The position numbers and the translations under genes were made by a program. From Salinicola salarius (GTDB taxonomy: Bacteria; Pseudomonadota; Gammaproteobacteria; Pseudomonadales; Halomonadaceae): a stretch of DNA of 59,336 nucleotides. Shown in pieces: positions 28,068-37,877 of the stretch (position 1 is its first letter; each line of letters starts with the position of its first letter). The notes beneath the pieces were generated by a model. That model saw only the letters and a program-made list of their open reading frames with translations, was not told the origin of the DNA and made no database searches. Where the stretch lies: the NCBI RefSeq assembly GCF_003206135.1, contig NZ_PZJT01000009.1, positions 1 through 59,336 of the forward strand, read 5' to 3'.

Positions 28068-28904
28068 TTATGAGTTCAGGGCAATGCGTCCCTCGAAGAC
28101 GCGCTCGGCCGGGCCGGTCATGATGATCGGAGCTTCGCCGCCTTCCCATTCCAGAGTCAGCCTGCCGCCGCGCAGCTCGACATCGACAGGGCTTTGCAGC
28201 AGGCCCCGGCGAATGCCGCAGGCCACCGCCGCGCAGGCGCCGGTGCCGCAGGCCAGGGTTTCCCCGACGCCGCGTTCGAAGACGCGCAGTCGAACGGCGT
28301 GCGGGGAGTCGACCTGCATGAAGCCGATGTTGGCCTGGCGCGGAAAGCTGGGGTGCTGCTGCAGCTTCGGTCCCAGCGCTTCGACCGGCGCGTCGTCGAT
28401 ATCGTCGACCTGCAACACGGCGTGCGGGTTACCCATCGAGGCGACGCTGAACGCGACGGGGCGGCCATCGATCTCGAGATGGTGCAGCGGCTCGTCGCTG
28501 TCGGCCACGAACGGCACGTCCGCCGGTGCGAAGCGTGGCGTGCCCATGTCGACCCGCACGCGGCCATCGTCATCCACCTTCAGCGTCAAGGGGCCGCCCA
28601 GCGTCTCGACCTTGAATTCACGCTTGTGGGTCAGGCGCTGATCGATGACGAAGCGGGCAAAGCAGCGCGCGCCGTTGCCGCAGTTCTCCACCTCGCTGCC
28701 GTCGGCGTTGAAGATCCGGTAGCGAAAGTCCATGTCCGGCTTGCGCGGTGGTTCCACCAGCAACAGTTGATCGAAGCCGACCCCGAAATGGCGGTCGGCC
28801 AGCTGGCGGATCTGCTCGTCCCGCAGGTAGGCGCGCTGGGTGATCAGGTCGACTACCATGAAGTCGTTGCCCAGGCCGTGCATCTTGGTGAAGTTCAGCA
28901 GCAT
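28068..28904 (-). CDS. dapF: Diaminopimelate epimerase DapF
   Basis: DapF interconverts LL- and meso-diaminopimelate for lysine and peptidoglycan synthesis. The 278-residue protein has the two catalytic cysteines: Cys75 in [13 protein letters not shown] and Cys219 in [12 protein letters not shown]. The N-terminal motif is [10 protein letters not shown]. The start at 28904 shares one base with the lysA stop (TGATG), so translation is coupled. A much longer frame covering lysA on this strand is a shadow. A gap of 96 bases follows before the DUF484 gene. Confidence 0.95.
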   Translation of the reverse strand: MLLNFTKMHGLGNDFMVVDLITQRAYLRDEQIRQLADRHFGVGFDQLLLVEPPRKPDMDFRYRIFNADGSEVENCGNGARCFARFVIDQRLTHKREFKVETLGGPLTLKVDDDGRVRVDMGTPRFAPADVPFVADSDEPLHHLEIDGRPVAFSVASMGNPHAVLQVDDIDDAPVEALGPKLQQHPSFPRQANIGFMQVDSPHAVRLRVFERGVGETLACGTGACAAVACGIRRGLLQSPVDVELRGGRLTLEWEGGEAPIIMTGPAERVFEGRIALNS

Positions 28905-30166
28905 CAGCGCTCCTCCGGCAGCCGTGACTCGAGCGCCCACAGGGAGTCGAGGCTTTCGCGACGGCGTACCAGATAGCTCTTGTCGCCGTCGACGAGGACT
29001 TCGGCGGGGCGGCCGCGGCTGTTGTAGTTGGAGGCCATGGCGAAGCCGTAGGCGCCTGCCGAGCGTACGGCTAGCAGGTCGCCTTCGGCGACGGCCAGCT
29101 CGCGGGCCTGACCGAGGAAGTCGCCGCTCTCGCAGATCGGGCCGACCACGTCGTAGAGGGCGCTGTCGCGGGGCTGGCGAGTGTCGACGCGTTCGATGCC
29201 CTGCCACGCCTGATACAGCGACGGGCGGATCAGATCGTTCATGCCGGCGTCGACGATGGCGAAGTTCTTGGTTTCGCCAGGCTTGAGGTACTCGATCCGG
29301 GTCAGCATGACCCCGGCGTTGGCCGCGATGGAGCGCCCGGGCTCGAGCAGCAGCGTCAGTTCCCGACCGCGCAGGCGCTCGCGCACGGCGGCGACGAAAT
29401 CCTCGGCTGCCGGCGGGCGTTCGTCCTGATAGGTCACGCCCAGGCCGCCGCCGATGTCCAGATGTTCGATGACGATACCGTGATCGGCGAGGCGGTCGAC
29501 CAGGGCGAGCAGGCGATCCAGCGCATCGAGATAGGGCGAGAGCTCGGTAAGCTGAGAGCCGATATGGCAATCCAGTCCCACGACCTTGAGGTTGGGCCGT
29601 TCGGCCGCCCAGGCGTAGAGATCGAACACCTCTTCCGCGGCCACGCCGAACTTGTTGGCCTTGAGCCCGGTGGAGATGTACGGATGGGTCCTGGCGTCGA
29701 CGTCCGGATTGACGCGAATGGAAATGTTCGCCACCTGGCCGCGCTCGGTGGCCACGCGATCGAGACGTTCCAGCTCCGGCCGCGATTCGATGTTGAAACA
29801 CTTGATGCCGACTTCCAGCGCGCGGGCCATCTCGTCGGCCTGCTTGCCGACGCCGGAGAATACGACCTTGGCCGGGTCGCCGCCCGCGGCAATGACCCGC
29901 TCGAGTTCGCCGACCGACACGATATCGAAACCGGCGCCGAGACGCGCCAGCACGTCGAGAACGGCGAGGTTGGAGTTGGCCTTGAGCGCGTAGCAGACGA
30001 GGTGCGGCATGTCGCCGAGCGCCTCGCTGTAGGCCTTGAAGTGGCGGGTCAGCGCTGCGCGCGAATAGACGTAGCAGGGCGTGCCGTACTGTTCGGCGAG
30101 CCGGTCCAGGGCGATGTCTTCGGCGTGCAGCACGCCATCACGAATGGGAAAAGCCTCGAACGTCAC
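28904..30166 (-). CDS. lysA: Diaminopimelate decarboxylase LysA
   Basis: LysA is a PLP enzyme that makes L-lysine from meso-diaminopimelate, the last pathway step. The 420-residue alanine-racemase-fold protein has the PLP lysine at Lys62 (YALKANSN), the [11 protein letters not shown] phosphate-binding loop, [13 protein letters not shown] and the active-site CESGDFLG near the C-terminus. It overlaps lptM by four bases and dapF by one, so lptM-lysA-dapF is a tight operon. Length is normal. Confidence 0.95.
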   Translation of the reverse strand: MTFEAFPIRDGVLHAEDIALDRLAEQYGTPCYVYSRAALTRHFKAYSEALGDMPHLVCYALKANSNLAVLDVLARLGAGFDIVSVGELERVIAAGGDPAKVVFSGVGKQADEMARALEVGIKCFNIESRPELERLDRVATERGQVANISIRVNPDVDARTHPYISTGLKANKFGVAAEEVFDLYAWAAERPNLKVVGLDCHIGSQLTELSPYLDALDRLLALVDRLADHGIVIEHLDIGGGLGVTYQDERPPAAEDFVAAVRERLRGRELTLLLEPGRSIAANAGVMLTRIEYLKPGETKNFAIVDAGMNDLIRPSLYQAWQGIERVDTRQPRDSALYDVVGPICESGDFLGQARELAVAEGDLLAVRSAGAYGFAMASNYNSRGRPAEVLVDGDKSYLVRRRESLDSLWALESRLPEER

Positions 30167-30468
30167 GGTAACTCCTCGGCGTTCGGTTGCGTGGCGGCCG
30201 GCGCCGGGCTTGCCTGTGGCGCGGCCGGTGCCTGGTCTGCGGTATCGGCGTCTTCCTCGCCGGGAGACTGTGCCGCCGAGCCTGACGGCCGAGCGCCCTC
30301 TTCGTAGACGCCTTGCGGGTCGTAGGTCTTTGCCGCTTCCTCGTCGCCGGGCATGTAGAGCGGCCCTTTCTGGCCGCAGCCAGACAGTGCCACCAGCGAC
30401 AGGGTCAGCAGCGTCAGCACCAGCGGCTTCGATAGCTGCGGAAAGATGGCCGAAACGTTACGCGACAT
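30163..30468 (-). CDS. lptM: Small outer-membrane-type lipoprotein, LptM/YifL family
   Basis: The 101-residue product has a lipoprotein signal with lipobox LSGC (Cys31), followed at once by GQKGPLYMP, the signature of the YifL group. In E. coli this protein (renamed LptM) assists oxidative maturation of the LPS translocon LptDE. The remainder is a low-complexity tail rich in Ala, Pro, Glu and Gln. Its start lies inside the last 11 bases of argH and its end overlaps lysA by four bases. Location before lysA is the conserved one. Family is clear; the LptDE role is inferred from E. coli. Confidence 0.85.
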   Translation of the reverse strand: MSRNVSAIFPQLSKPLVLTLLTLSLVALSGCGQKGPLYMPGDEEAAKTYDPQGVYEEGARPSGSAAQSPGEEDADTADQAPAAPQASPAPAATQPNAEELP

Positions 30469-31870
30469 GATGGCTCTCCTGCAGCGTGCCGAGGGCGTCG
30501 CGCGCGCGCTGGGCGGCGGCGCGAACCTGATCCGGCGCGGTGCCGCCGATGTGATTGCGCGCGGCGACCGACCCTTCCAGCGTCAGCACCTCGAAGACGT
30601 CTTCACCAATGGCATCGGAGAAGCGCTGGAGCTCTGCAAGCGACATTTCGGAGAGATCCTTGCGCTGCTCGATGCCGTAGGCGACCGCCTTGCCGACGAT
30701 CTCGTGGGCGTCACGGAAGGCGACACCGGCACGGACCAGATAGTCGGCCAGATCGGTGGCGGTGGAGAAGCCCCTGCGTGCCGCTTCGAGCATGTTTTCC
30801 GGCTTGGCCACCAGCGCCGGCGCCATGTCGGCGAAGGCGCGCAGGCAGCCCTTGACCGTGTCGAGGGTATCGAACAGCGGTTCCTTGTCTTCCTGGTTGT
30901 CCTTATTGTAGGCCAGCGGCTGGGATTTCATCAGCGTCAGCAGGCTCATCAGATGGCCGTAGACACGCCCGGTCTTGCCGCGCACCAGCTCCGGTACGTC
31001 CGGATTCTTCTTCTGCGGCATGATCGAGGAGCCGGTGCAGAAGCGGTCGGGCAGGTCGACGAAGTCGAACTGGGCGCTGGCCCACAGCACCATTTCCTCG
31101 CTCATGCGGGAGAGGTGCATCAGCAGAATGCTGGCGAAGGCGGTGAATTCGATGGCGAAGTCGCGGTCACTGACCGCATCCAGCGAATTTTCCGCCGGAC
31201 GATCGAAGCCCAGCAGCTCGGCAGTGACGTGGCGATCGATGGGGTAGGTCGTGCCGGCCAGCGCCGCTGCGCCCAGCGGCAGCACGTTGACCCGCTTGCG
31301 ACAATCGAGCAGACGCTCGTGATCCCGGGTCAGCATCTCCTGCCAGGCCAGCAGGTGGTGGCCGAAGGTCACCGGTTGCGCCGTCTGCAGGTGGGTGAAG
31401 CCGGGCATGATGGTATCCGCTTCGCGGTCGGCCAGCTCGATCAGACCGCTGCGCAGGCGTGAGAGCTCGGCGGCGACGGCATCGATCTCGTCGCGCAGAT
31501 AGAGCCGGATATCGGTGGCGATCTGGTCGTTGCGCGAGCGCCCGGTATGCAGTTTCTTGCCGGTAATGCCGATCTTGTCGGTCAGCCGCGCTTCGATGTT
31601 CATGTGGATGTCTTCGAGCGCGATCGACCATTCGACCTCGCCGCGTTCGATCTCGGTCTCGATGGCTTTCAGGCCGTCGATGATGCTATCCCGTTCGTCG
31701 TCGGTCAGTACGCCGACCCGGGCCAGCATGGTGGCATGGGCGATCGAACCGCGGATGTCGTGGTGATAGAGACGCTTGTCGAACGGGATCGAAGCGGTAA
31801 AGGCGGCGACGAATGCGTCGGTAGGTTCGCTGAAACGTCCGCCCCAGGATTGGTTGGTTGCCTGCGTCAT
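30458..31870 (-). CDS. argH: Argininosuccinate lyase ArgH
   Basis: ArgH cleaves argininosuccinate to arginine and fumarate. The 470-residue protein carries the fumarase/aspartase-superfamily signature [15 protein letters not shown] near residue 281, with the catalytic serine in its loop. It also has [11 protein letters not shown] near 112 and [12 protein letters not shown] near 158. It is the first gene of the minus-strand block running down to the HAD gene. No ArgR box was recognised in the upstream gap, though the search was by eye only. Confidence 0.95.
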   Translation of the reverse strand: MTQATNQSWGGRFSEPTDAFVAAFTASIPFDKRLYHHDIRGSIAHATMLARVGVLTDDERDSIIDGLKAIETEIERGEVEWSIALEDIHMNIEARLTDKIGITGKKLHTGRSRNDQIATDIRLYLRDEIDAVAAELSRLRSGLIELADREADTIMPGFTHLQTAQPVTFGHHLLAWQEMLTRDHERLLDCRKRVNVLPLGAAALAGTTYPIDRHVTAELLGFDRPAENSLDAVSDRDFAIEFTAFASILLMHLSRMSEEMVLWASAQFDFVDLPDRFCTGSSIMPQKKNPDVPELVRGKTGRVYGHLMSLLTLMKSQPLAYNKDNQEDKEPLFDTLDTVKGCLRAFADMAPALVAKPENMLEAARRGFSTATDLADYLVRAGVAFRDAHEIVGKAVAYGIEQRKDLSEMSLAELQRFSDAIGEDVFEVLTLEGSVAARNHIGGTAPDQVRAAAQRARDALGTLQESHHVA

Positions 31871-32246
31871 CGAAATCGAGCTCTGCGTGGTCTGCGAATA
31901 ACGGGTTTATGAAGCGCTGATCGGAGTGTATCAGAGACGACGTCGGCATAGGACGGTGTAAGGCGGTGTGAAGCGTGCCGCCAAGGTACGAAGAAAGCCG
32001 TAAAAAAATGCAAGGAAAACCGCAAAGGGAGGTGCAGGGAAAGCGGTAAAAAAGCACTACCGAAACGGTGCCCCGGGAAACTGACGAATTTGGCCGGTCA
32101 TTCGACGATGCGGTCGATTTTTCCTCATCCAGCGACTGCTCTATCATGTAAGACAAGGTTCGTGAACGCGAACGCCCACTTGGTGACGAACCGAATGCAC
32201 CCATCAACGGTGCCGACGGTACTCTCCATCAGACTCGGAGAACGGC
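31871..32246. other. Divergent intergenic region argH/hemC
   Basis: This stretch of about 376 bases has no supported gene. It contains an A-rich segment with an imperfect repeat, AAAGCCGTAAAAAAATGC (31994-32011) and AAAGCGGTAAAAAAGC (32040-32055), 46 bases apart. A 7-bp inverted repeat GGTTCGT/ACGAACC (32157-32192) lies about 55 bases before hemC. TATCAT at 32142-32147 could be a -10 box for hemC. All regulatory readings are tentative. Confidence 0.5.
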
Positions 32247-33197
32247 GTGCTCGACGCAAACAGATTGAGAATCGCAACCCGCAAGAGCGCGTTGGCGCTA
32301 TGGCAGGCTGAACACGTCAAGGGGTTGCTGGAAAGGTTTCACCCGCACCTGAATGTCGAACTGGTGCCGCTGTCTACCCGCGGCGATCAGATCCTCGACA
32401 CGCCGCTGGCGAAGATCGGCGGCAAGGCACTGTTCGTCAAGGAGCTCGAGGAAGCGATGCTCGACGGCCGCGCGGATCTGGCGGTGCATTCGATGAAGGA
32501 TGTGCCGATGCAGTTCCCGGAAGGCCTGGGACTGTCGGTGATTCTGGAAAGCGGCGCGCCCACGGATGCGTTCGTGTCCAATCATTACGCGAGTGTCGAT
32601 GCATTGCCCGAGGGGGCGCGCGTCGGCACCTCCAGCCTGCGGCGCGGTCTGCAGGTCAGCGCGCGGCGTCCGGATCTCGAAGTGCTGCCGCTGCGCGGTA
32701 ACGTCCAGACCCGTCTGGGCAAACTCGATGCGGGCGACTTCGAGGCGATCATCCTGGCCACGGCCGGGCTCCAGCGGCTCCAGCTGGCGGATCGCATCAC
32801 CGCGGAACTGACGCCGGAAGAGAGCCTGCCGGCCTGTGGCCAGGGGGCGCTGGGGATCGAATGTCGCTACGACGACGCTGAACTGATTTCGCTGTTGGCG
32901 CCGCTGGATCACGCCGCGACGGCGACGCGGGTGCGCGCCGAACGCGCCCTGAACACGCGCCTCGATGGCGGATGCCAAGTGCCGATCGGCGGCTATGCCG
33001 TGCTCGAGAACGGTGGCGATACGCTGTGGCTGCGCGGCCTCGTGGGGCATCCCGACGGTTCGGTCGTGCTGCGTGCCGAGAGCCGGGGATCGGCCATGGA
33101 GCCCGAATCGCTGGGGATTCGCGTGGCGGAAGACCTGCTGGATCAGGGGGCCGGCGAGATTCTTGCCGAGGTTTACGGAAGCGCCGGTAACGAGTGA
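32247..33197 (+). CDS. hemC: Porphobilinogen deaminase HemC
   Basis: HemC polymerises four porphobilinogens into hydroxymethylbilane, using a dipyrromethane cofactor bound to Cys243, seen in [13 protein letters not shown]. The 316-residue product begins with [18 protein letters not shown] and contains the substrate-binding Arg-rich segments [10 protein letters not shown] and [13 protein letters not shown]. It starts with GTG at 32247, with GGAG six bases upstream. Its stop shares one base with the hemD start. It is the first gene of hemCDXY. Confidence 0.95.
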   Translation: MLDANRLRIATRKSALALWQAEHVKGLLERFHPHLNVELVPLSTRGDQILDTPLAKIGGKALFVKELEEAMLDGRADLAVHSMKDVPMQFPEGLGLSVILESGAPTDAFVSNHYASVDALPEGARVGTSSLRRGLQVSARRPDLEVLPLRGNVQTRLGKLDAGDFEAIILATAGLQRLQLADRITAELTPEESLPACGQGALGIECRYDDAELISLLAPLDHAATATRVRAERALNTRLDGGCQVPIGGYAVLENGGDTLWLRGLVGHPDGSVVLRAESRGSAMEPESLGIRVAEDLLDQGAGEILAEVYGSAGNE

Positions 33198-33994
33198 TGC
33201 CTGACCGCGTGCTGTTGACGCGCCCCGGGGCTCGCGGCGAGGTGCTGGCGCGGGCACTGGGCGAATCCGGCTACGCCACGGCCGCGCTCGACGTGCTGCG
33301 TTTCGAGCCTGTAGCGCTGTCGGACTCGGCTCGCACTGCGCTGCTGGATCTCGATCTGTTTCAGGGCATCATCGTAGTCAGCCCGCAGGCCGCGACGTGT
33401 CTTGCCGAGGCCATTGCGTCATACTGGCCCCAGTTGCCTCTGGGCCTGCGTTTCTATGCCATTGGCAGAGCCACCGCGCAGACGCTCCACGCGGAGCTGG
33501 GCGTGCCGGCGGTCATTCCCTCCGGAGCGAACGGCGAGGACAGCGAAGGGCTGCTGGAAGTGGCATCGCTCAAGGCGATAGCCGGCAAGCGCCTGCTGCT
33601 GGCTCGCGGCGAATCGGGTCGGGAACTGCTGGCGGAACGGCTGCGTGAACGCGGCGCCGAGGTCGAAGCGGTTTCGCTTTACCGGCGTTGTTATCATCCG
33701 CCTTCTCCCCCCCTGGACACGTGTCTGGAAAGCGGAGATTTTGCCGCGTTGGTGGTGACCAGCGGGGAAATATTGCAACATTTGGTCACATGGTGTGGCC
33801 CGGTTGCGTTGAACCAACCGCTAATCGTGTCGAGTCCGCGGTTGGCTACACTGGCGGAAACGTTGGGGTTCGGCTCGCCTCATGTGGCGTCGGGCGCTTC
33901 CCCGGTGGCATTGAGCGCCGAGGTCCGCGCGGTGCTCGATCCGCGGGGCGCCACCTTCGATCAGGGTGATCACGAAAAAGGCAAGCGTAGATGA
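33197..33994 (+). CDS. hemD: Uroporphyrinogen-III synthase HemD
   Basis: HemD closes hydroxymethylbilane into uroporphyrinogen III. The family is poorly conserved, but the 265-residue protein has the expected RVLLTRPGARG N-terminus, IIVVSPQAA near residue 55, YAIGRATAQTL, and LLARGESGRELLAERLRERGAEVEAVSLYRR in the middle. These features mark the two-lobed fold. The ATG overlaps the hemC stop (TGATG) and is better placed than the GTG three bases earlier. It overlaps hemX by four bases. Confidence 0.9.
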   Translation: MPDRVLLTRPGARGEVLARALGESGYATAALDVLRFEPVALSDSARTALLDLDLFQGIIVVSPQAATCLAEAIASYWPQLPLGLRFYAIGRATAQTLHAELGVPAVIPSGANGEDSEGLLEVASLKAIAGKRLLLARGESGRELLAERLRERGAEVEAVSLYRRCYHPPSPPLDTCLESGDFAALVVTSGEILQHLVTWCGPVALNQPLIVSSPRLATLAETLGFGSPHVASGASPVALSAEVRAVLDPRGATFDQGDHEKGKRR

Positions 33995-35550
33995 GCAAGC
34001 AAAGCAAAGATCAGCAACCGCCGTCGGCACCGACATCCGGTAGCGAGCAGACATCGGACGGCACGGCCAAACCGACCGGACATGACCCGAAGGCGGCCGC
34101 GGCGTCGAATGCGGACAATAGCCAGCCGTCATCACCTGCCGATCCCTCTGCCAAAAGCGGCTCGGCCAAGGCCGACCCGATCAAGCCGGATGTCGCGCAG
34201 CCGGCCACTACGGGTGATACGACTGGCGACACGAACGTCACCAGCAAACCGGATGCCACCAGCAAGTCGGGTAAATCCGGCGCTTCCGCATCGAACACGG
34301 CTCAGGCGGCCGCTGCATCCGGCGCCTCTGCTCAATCCGGCTCCGCGGGTGGCAAAAACGGCGCCACAGCCGGCAAGAAAAGCGGCAAGTCGGGTCCGGC
34401 AACGCCATCCTCGGGAGGCGCGGCCACTCCGCCGGGCGGTACGCCGCCAACGGCTGGCAAACGAGGCAATGGTGCCAAACTGGGGCTGCTGGCCTTGGTT
34501 CTGGTCATCCTGCTGGCGATTGCCGTGGCAATCGTCGGATATCTCGGCTGGCAGAAAATCCAGCAACAGCAGACGCAGTTGAGTCAGGTCGGTTCCAATA
34601 GCACCACGCTCGACCAGCTCGAGTCGAAAGTCGGCGAGCTCGACCAGAATCGTCAGCAGAATCTGAGAATGATGCGTGGCGAGTTCGATCAGTACCGTCA
34701 GAATCTCGACAACACCCTGGACAAGGTACTCAAGGAGCTGGCCCAGCAGCAGCAGGCCGACCCGCGGGAGTGGCTGCACGCCGAGGCCGAATATCTGCTG
34801 CGCCTGGCCAACCAGCGGCTGCAGCTCGAGCGTGACGTCGAGGGCGCCAAGGCGCTGTTGAACGCCGCCGACGCGCGTCTGCGCGAGGCGGACAATCCGG
34901 CGCTGGTGCCGATCCGTCGAGCCATCCAGTCCGAGCTGGCTTCGCTCGATTCCGTGCCGGTCATCGATCGCACAGGCCTCTATCTGGCGCTGATGGCGCA
35001 GCAGGAGCAGCTGGCGCGTCTGCCGCTGAAGCAGGACATTGAGGAGATCGCCGCCGGCGAGGGTGACGTCAAGCCGACCGGCGGCTGGCGGCAACAGCTG
35101 GCGACGCTGGGCAGCGAACTCAAGGATCTGGTGACCGTGCGGCGTCATGACCAGCCGCTGGAAGCGCTGATCACGCCGCAGCAGGAATCCTACCTGCGCC
35201 AGAACGTCCGGCTGCTTCTCGAACAGGCGCAACTGGCGTTGCTGAAATCGGAGCCCAAGCTTTACCAGGCGAGTCTCGACAAGGCGATCGAGCTGGTCGA
35301 AGGCTACTACGCGACCGACAACGACGGTGTGACCAACTCGATCGACAAGCTCAAGAGCCTGCGTGACAACGAGGTCCGACCGGAGCTGCCCGATATCAGC
35401 GAATCCTCGCAGTTGCTCAAGCGCTTCATCGAACAGCGCTTCGGCAACGGCAGCGGTAACCAGGGCGGAAACGGCTCGCAGAACGGCGGTTCACAGAACG
35501 GCGGCGCACAGGGTGGTACCAGCGGATCGGCACAGGGAGAGGGCGCATGA
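33991..35550 (+). CDS. hemX: HemX-like membrane protein with low-complexity tails
   Basis: The 519-residue protein belongs to the HemX family encoded after hemD. Residues 1-160 are a low-complexity cytoplasmic tail of Ser, Ala, Lys, Thr, Gly and Pro. One membrane helix follows (about 164-186), then a predicted coiled coil rich in Gln (about 190-250) and the conserved HemX domain with REWLHAEAEYLLRLANQRL and SYLRQNVRLLLEQAQLALL. The end is Gly/Asn/Gln/Ser-rich with GGSQNGG-type repeats. Some homologues are labelled methyltransferases, but no SAM motif is visible, so that activity is not supported. Its function in heme synthesis is unclear. It overlaps hemD and hemY by four bases each. Confidence 0.85.
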   Translation: MSKQSKDQQPPSAPTSGSEQTSDGTAKPTGHDPKAAAASNADNSQPSSPADPSAKSGSAKADPIKPDVAQPATTGDTTGDTNVTSKPDATSKSGKSGASASNTAQAAAASGASAQSGSAGGKNGATAGKKSGKSGPATPSSGGAATPPGGTPPTAGKRGNGAKLGLLALVLVILLAIAVAIVGYLGWQKIQQQQTQLSQVGSNSTTLDQLESKVGELDQNRQQNLRMMRGEFDQYRQNLDNTLDKVLKELAQQQQADPREWLHAEAEYLLRLANQRLQLERDVEGAKALLNAADARLREADNPALVPIRRAIQSELASLDSVPVIDRTGLYLALMAQQEQLARLPLKQDIEEIAAGEGDVKPTGGWRQQLATLGSELKDLVTVRRHDQPLEALITPQQESYLRQNVRLLLEQAQLALLKSEPKLYQASLDKAIELVEGYYATDNDGVTNSIDKLKSLRDNEVRPELPDISESSQLLKRFIEQRFGNGSGNQGGNGSQNGGSQNGGAQGGTSGSAQGEGA

Positions 35551-36770
35551 GAAAGCTGATCCTGCTGATCGTCTTCGGTCTGGCGGTCGGCGCGCTGTTT
35601 GGGCAGTTGATGCAGTCGCTGCCGGGCTACTGGTTCATTCGCGTTGGCGACACCTCCATCCAGACCTCTTTCTGGTTCGGCTGTGTCCTGCTGCTGGCCG
35701 CTTTCCTGATACTGCACTTCCTGCTGCGTGCGTTGACCCGTCTGCGTCGCCCGGTGAGCCGGCTCAAGGTCTGGAACAGCCGTACGCGTCACCGCACCGC
35801 GATGAAGCGCACCGTTCGCGGGCTGGTGGCGCTGGCGGAAGGCCGCTGGAAGCGTGCCGAGAAGTCTCTTACCAAGGCGGCCGACGATTCCGGCACGCCG
35901 CTGGTCAACTATCTTTCCGCAGCGCTGGCGGCCCATTACCAGGGCCGTTACGAGCAGGCCGACGTGCTGCTCAAGCGGGCGCATCACAGCACCGAGGGCG
36001 CCGATACGGCGGTGGGGCTGGTGCAGGCCCAGCTGATGCTGGATCGCCAGCAGTTCGAGGAAGCCCTGGCCACGCTGACGCGTCTGGAGCAGCAACTGCC
36101 GGAGCACCCGCAGGTGCTCAAGCTGCTCAAGCAGGCCTATCTCAGCGTCAATGACTGGGATGGCATGCGTCGACTGCTGCCGCGTCTCGACAAGCATCGC
36201 CTGATCACCGAAGACGAGCGTCGCGAGCTCGACCAGCGGGTCTATCGCGAGCTGCTGGTGCAGGCCGCGCAGCAGGAAGGCAATCTGCCGCGCGTCCGTT
36301 CGCTGTGGGCGGACATGCCGGACAATCTGCGTGGCGACGTGGAACTGGTCGGGCTTTATGCCGAAGCGCTGATCAAGGGCGGAGAAGAGGGCGATGCCGA
36401 GCGTCTGCTGCGCAATGCGCTGAAGGAGCACTGGGATACGCGGCTGGTGCTGCGCTACGGTCTGCTCAATGTCGATGCCGCTCGCCAGCTGGTCTATGCC
36501 GAGAAGTGGCTGCAGGAGCGCCCTAACGATCCGGATCTGCTGCTCACCCTGGGCCGCCTGTCGCTGCGTAACGCCTACTGGGGCAAGGCACAGGAGTACT
36601 TCGAGGCGAGCCAGCGTCAGCGTCCGAGCGGGGTCGTCTGCGCCGAGCTGGCACGGTTGTATGCCAACCTCGGCGATCACAGCAAGAGCCAGCTCTACTA
36701 CCGTCAGAGCGTGACGCTGCTCGACAAGTCGCTGCCGGCATTGCCGCAACCCAGCGACATGACGCGCTAA
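35547..36770 (+). CDS. hemY: HemY, TPR protein of the heme operon
   Basis: The 407-residue inner-membrane protein has two N-terminal hydrophobic segments (about 4-20 and 40-62). The HemY N-terminal domain includes GYWFIRVGDTSIQTSFWF, followed by tetratricopeptide-like helical repeats to the C-terminus (for example ALAAHYQGRYEQADVLLKRA). It is the gammaproteobacterial HemY, unrelated to the Bacillus protoporphyrinogen oxidase of the same name. Its role in late heme synthesis is inferred from the conserved operon. It overlaps hemX by four bases and is followed by a strong terminator. Confidence 0.9.
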   Translation: MRKLILLIVFGLAVGALFGQLMQSLPGYWFIRVGDTSIQTSFWFGCVLLLAAFLILHFLLRALTRLRRPVSRLKVWNSRTRHRTAMKRTVRGLVALAEGRWKRAEKSLTKAADDSGTPLVNYLSAALAAHYQGRYEQADVLLKRAHHSTEGADTAVGLVQAQLMLDRQQFEEALATLTRLEQQLPEHPQVLKLLKQAYLSVNDWDGMRRLLPRLDKHRLITEDERRELDQRVYRELLVQAAQQEGNLPRVRSLWADMPDNLRGDVELVGLYAEALIKGGEEGDAERLLRNALKEHWDTRLVLRYGLLNVDAARQLVYAEKWLQERPNDPDLLLTLGRLSLRNAYWGKAQEYFEASQRQRPSGVVCAELARLYANLGDHSKSQLYYRQSVTLLDKSLPALPQPSDMTR

Positions 36771-36798
36771 TCCCGGCTGACGATCGATTGCTCTCCTG

Positions 36799-36821
36799 GG
36801 CGCCTGCGGGCGCCTTTTTTT
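36799..36821 (+). terminator. Intrinsic terminator of the hem operon
   Basis: GGCGCC (36799-36804) and GGCGCC (36809-36814), self-complementary, pair around TGCG and are followed by seven T's. It lies 28 bases after the hemY stop. Confidence 0.9.
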
Positions 36822-36893
36822 CGTGCGCGGGCGCTTTTCGGGCGACTTCTCGTGCAATAGAACAGCACCATGGCCGGCTCGAGGAGGCCTTGC

Positions 36894-37811
36894 ATGCATT
36901 ACGGTATCGATGTCGGCGGGACCAAGACCGAGATCGCGATCTACGATCCGACTTGGCAGTGTCTCGATCGCTGGCGCGAGCCGACGCCGGCGGACGATGG
37001 CGAGGCCTTGCTGGCGCTGCTGGCCGGGATGGTACGAAAGGCGGATCGCCGTCATGGCGGACGCGGTTCGCTGGGGCTGGGTTTTCCCGGTGTCATCGAT
37101 GAGCATGGCCGCCTGGTGGCAGCGAACCTGCCGGGGCTTCGCTCCTTCGTCCTGGAGACGGCGCTGGCGGCGCATCTCGATCGCGATTTCATCATCGAGA
37201 ACGACAGCCGCTGCTTCGTGGTGTCGGAAACCGGGCCCGGCGGCGCGGCCGAAGGCGTGATGCACGCCTTCGGCGCGATCCTGGGAACCGGCGCGGGCGG
37301 CGGCGCGCTGGTGGACGGCCGGCTGCTCAAGGGCGCCGGACGATTCGCCGGAGAGTGGGGGCATCTGCCGTTGCCTGCAACGGCCGCCCGGCGCTATGAC
37401 CTGCCGCTGTTGCCCTGCGGCTGCGGTCTCGAGGCGTGCCTGGAAGGCTATATTGCCGGGCCCGGGCTGGTGAGACTGCACCGCCATTTTGGCGGCCGGT
37501 CGACATCCGCCGAGCAGTGGCATCAGGCCTGGCTGGCGGGGGAAGGCGCGGCGCGGCGCGCACGCGAGTGCCATCTGGCGCTGCTGGGCGACGCCCTGGC
37601 CAATGTGGTCAAGCTGCTATCGCCTCGAGTAATCATCATCGGTGGTGGTCTGTCGGCCATGGATGACCTCGTGGCGGCACTGCCGGCGGCCATGGCCGAG
37701 CACCTGTTCCCGGGTGTCGAAGTACCCGACGTGGTGCGCTCTCGCCTGGGCGATGCCAGCGGCGTACGCGGCGCCGCCATGCTGGGCGCCGGGATAACGA
37801 CGACCGCCTGA
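36894..37811 (+). CDS. ROK-family sugar kinase, NagK/Mak-like
   Basis: The 305-residue cytosolic protein has the ROK features: phosphate-binding GIDVGGTKTEIAIYD at the start, ENDSRCF near residue 102, GTGAGGGALVDG near 130, GEWGHLPL near 160 and the zinc-binding CGCGLEACLEGYIAGPGL near 180. These match N-acetylglucosamine kinase and fructokinase relatives of about 300 residues; sequence alone does not separate them. The ATG at 36894 has GAGGAGG six bases upstream; an earlier in-frame ATG at 36870 has none. It stands alone between the hem terminator and a convergent gene, so no sugar pathway context is available. Confidence 0.85.
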   Translation: MHYGIDVGGTKTEIAIYDPTWQCLDRWREPTPADDGEALLALLAGMVRKADRRHGGRGSLGLGFPGVIDEHGRLVAANLPGLRSFVLETALAAHLDRDFIIENDSRCFVVSETGPGGAAEGVMHAFGAILGTGAGGGALVDGRLLKGAGRFAGEWGHLPLPATAARRYDLPLLPCGCGLEACLEGYIAGPGLVRLHRHFGGRSTSAEQWHQAWLAGEGAARRARECHLALLGDALANVVKLLSPRVIIIGGGLSAMDDLVAALPAAMAEHLFPGVEVPDVVRSRLGDASGVRGAAMLGAGITTTA

Positions 37812-37826
37812 CGCCAGGACGCAACG

Positions 37827-37850
37827 AAAAGGGCCGCCCGAAGGCGGCCC
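37827..37850 (-). terminator. Intrinsic terminator in convergent gap
   Basis: GGGCCGCC (37831-37838) pairs with GGCGGCCC (37843-37850) around a four-base loop. On the minus strand the stem is followed by TTTT, so it ends the channel gene; on the plus strand there is no T-run, yet it may also stop the ROK transcript. Confidence 0.75.
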
Positions 37851-37877
37851 CAAGAGACGGGAGAATTCTCCCGACGA

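Noticed and set aside
31686..32207. Minus-strand frame reaching from argH into the argH/hemC gap
   Set aside because: Half of it overlaps the argH 5' end in another frame and the rest is low-complexity; no ribosome-binding site or motif.
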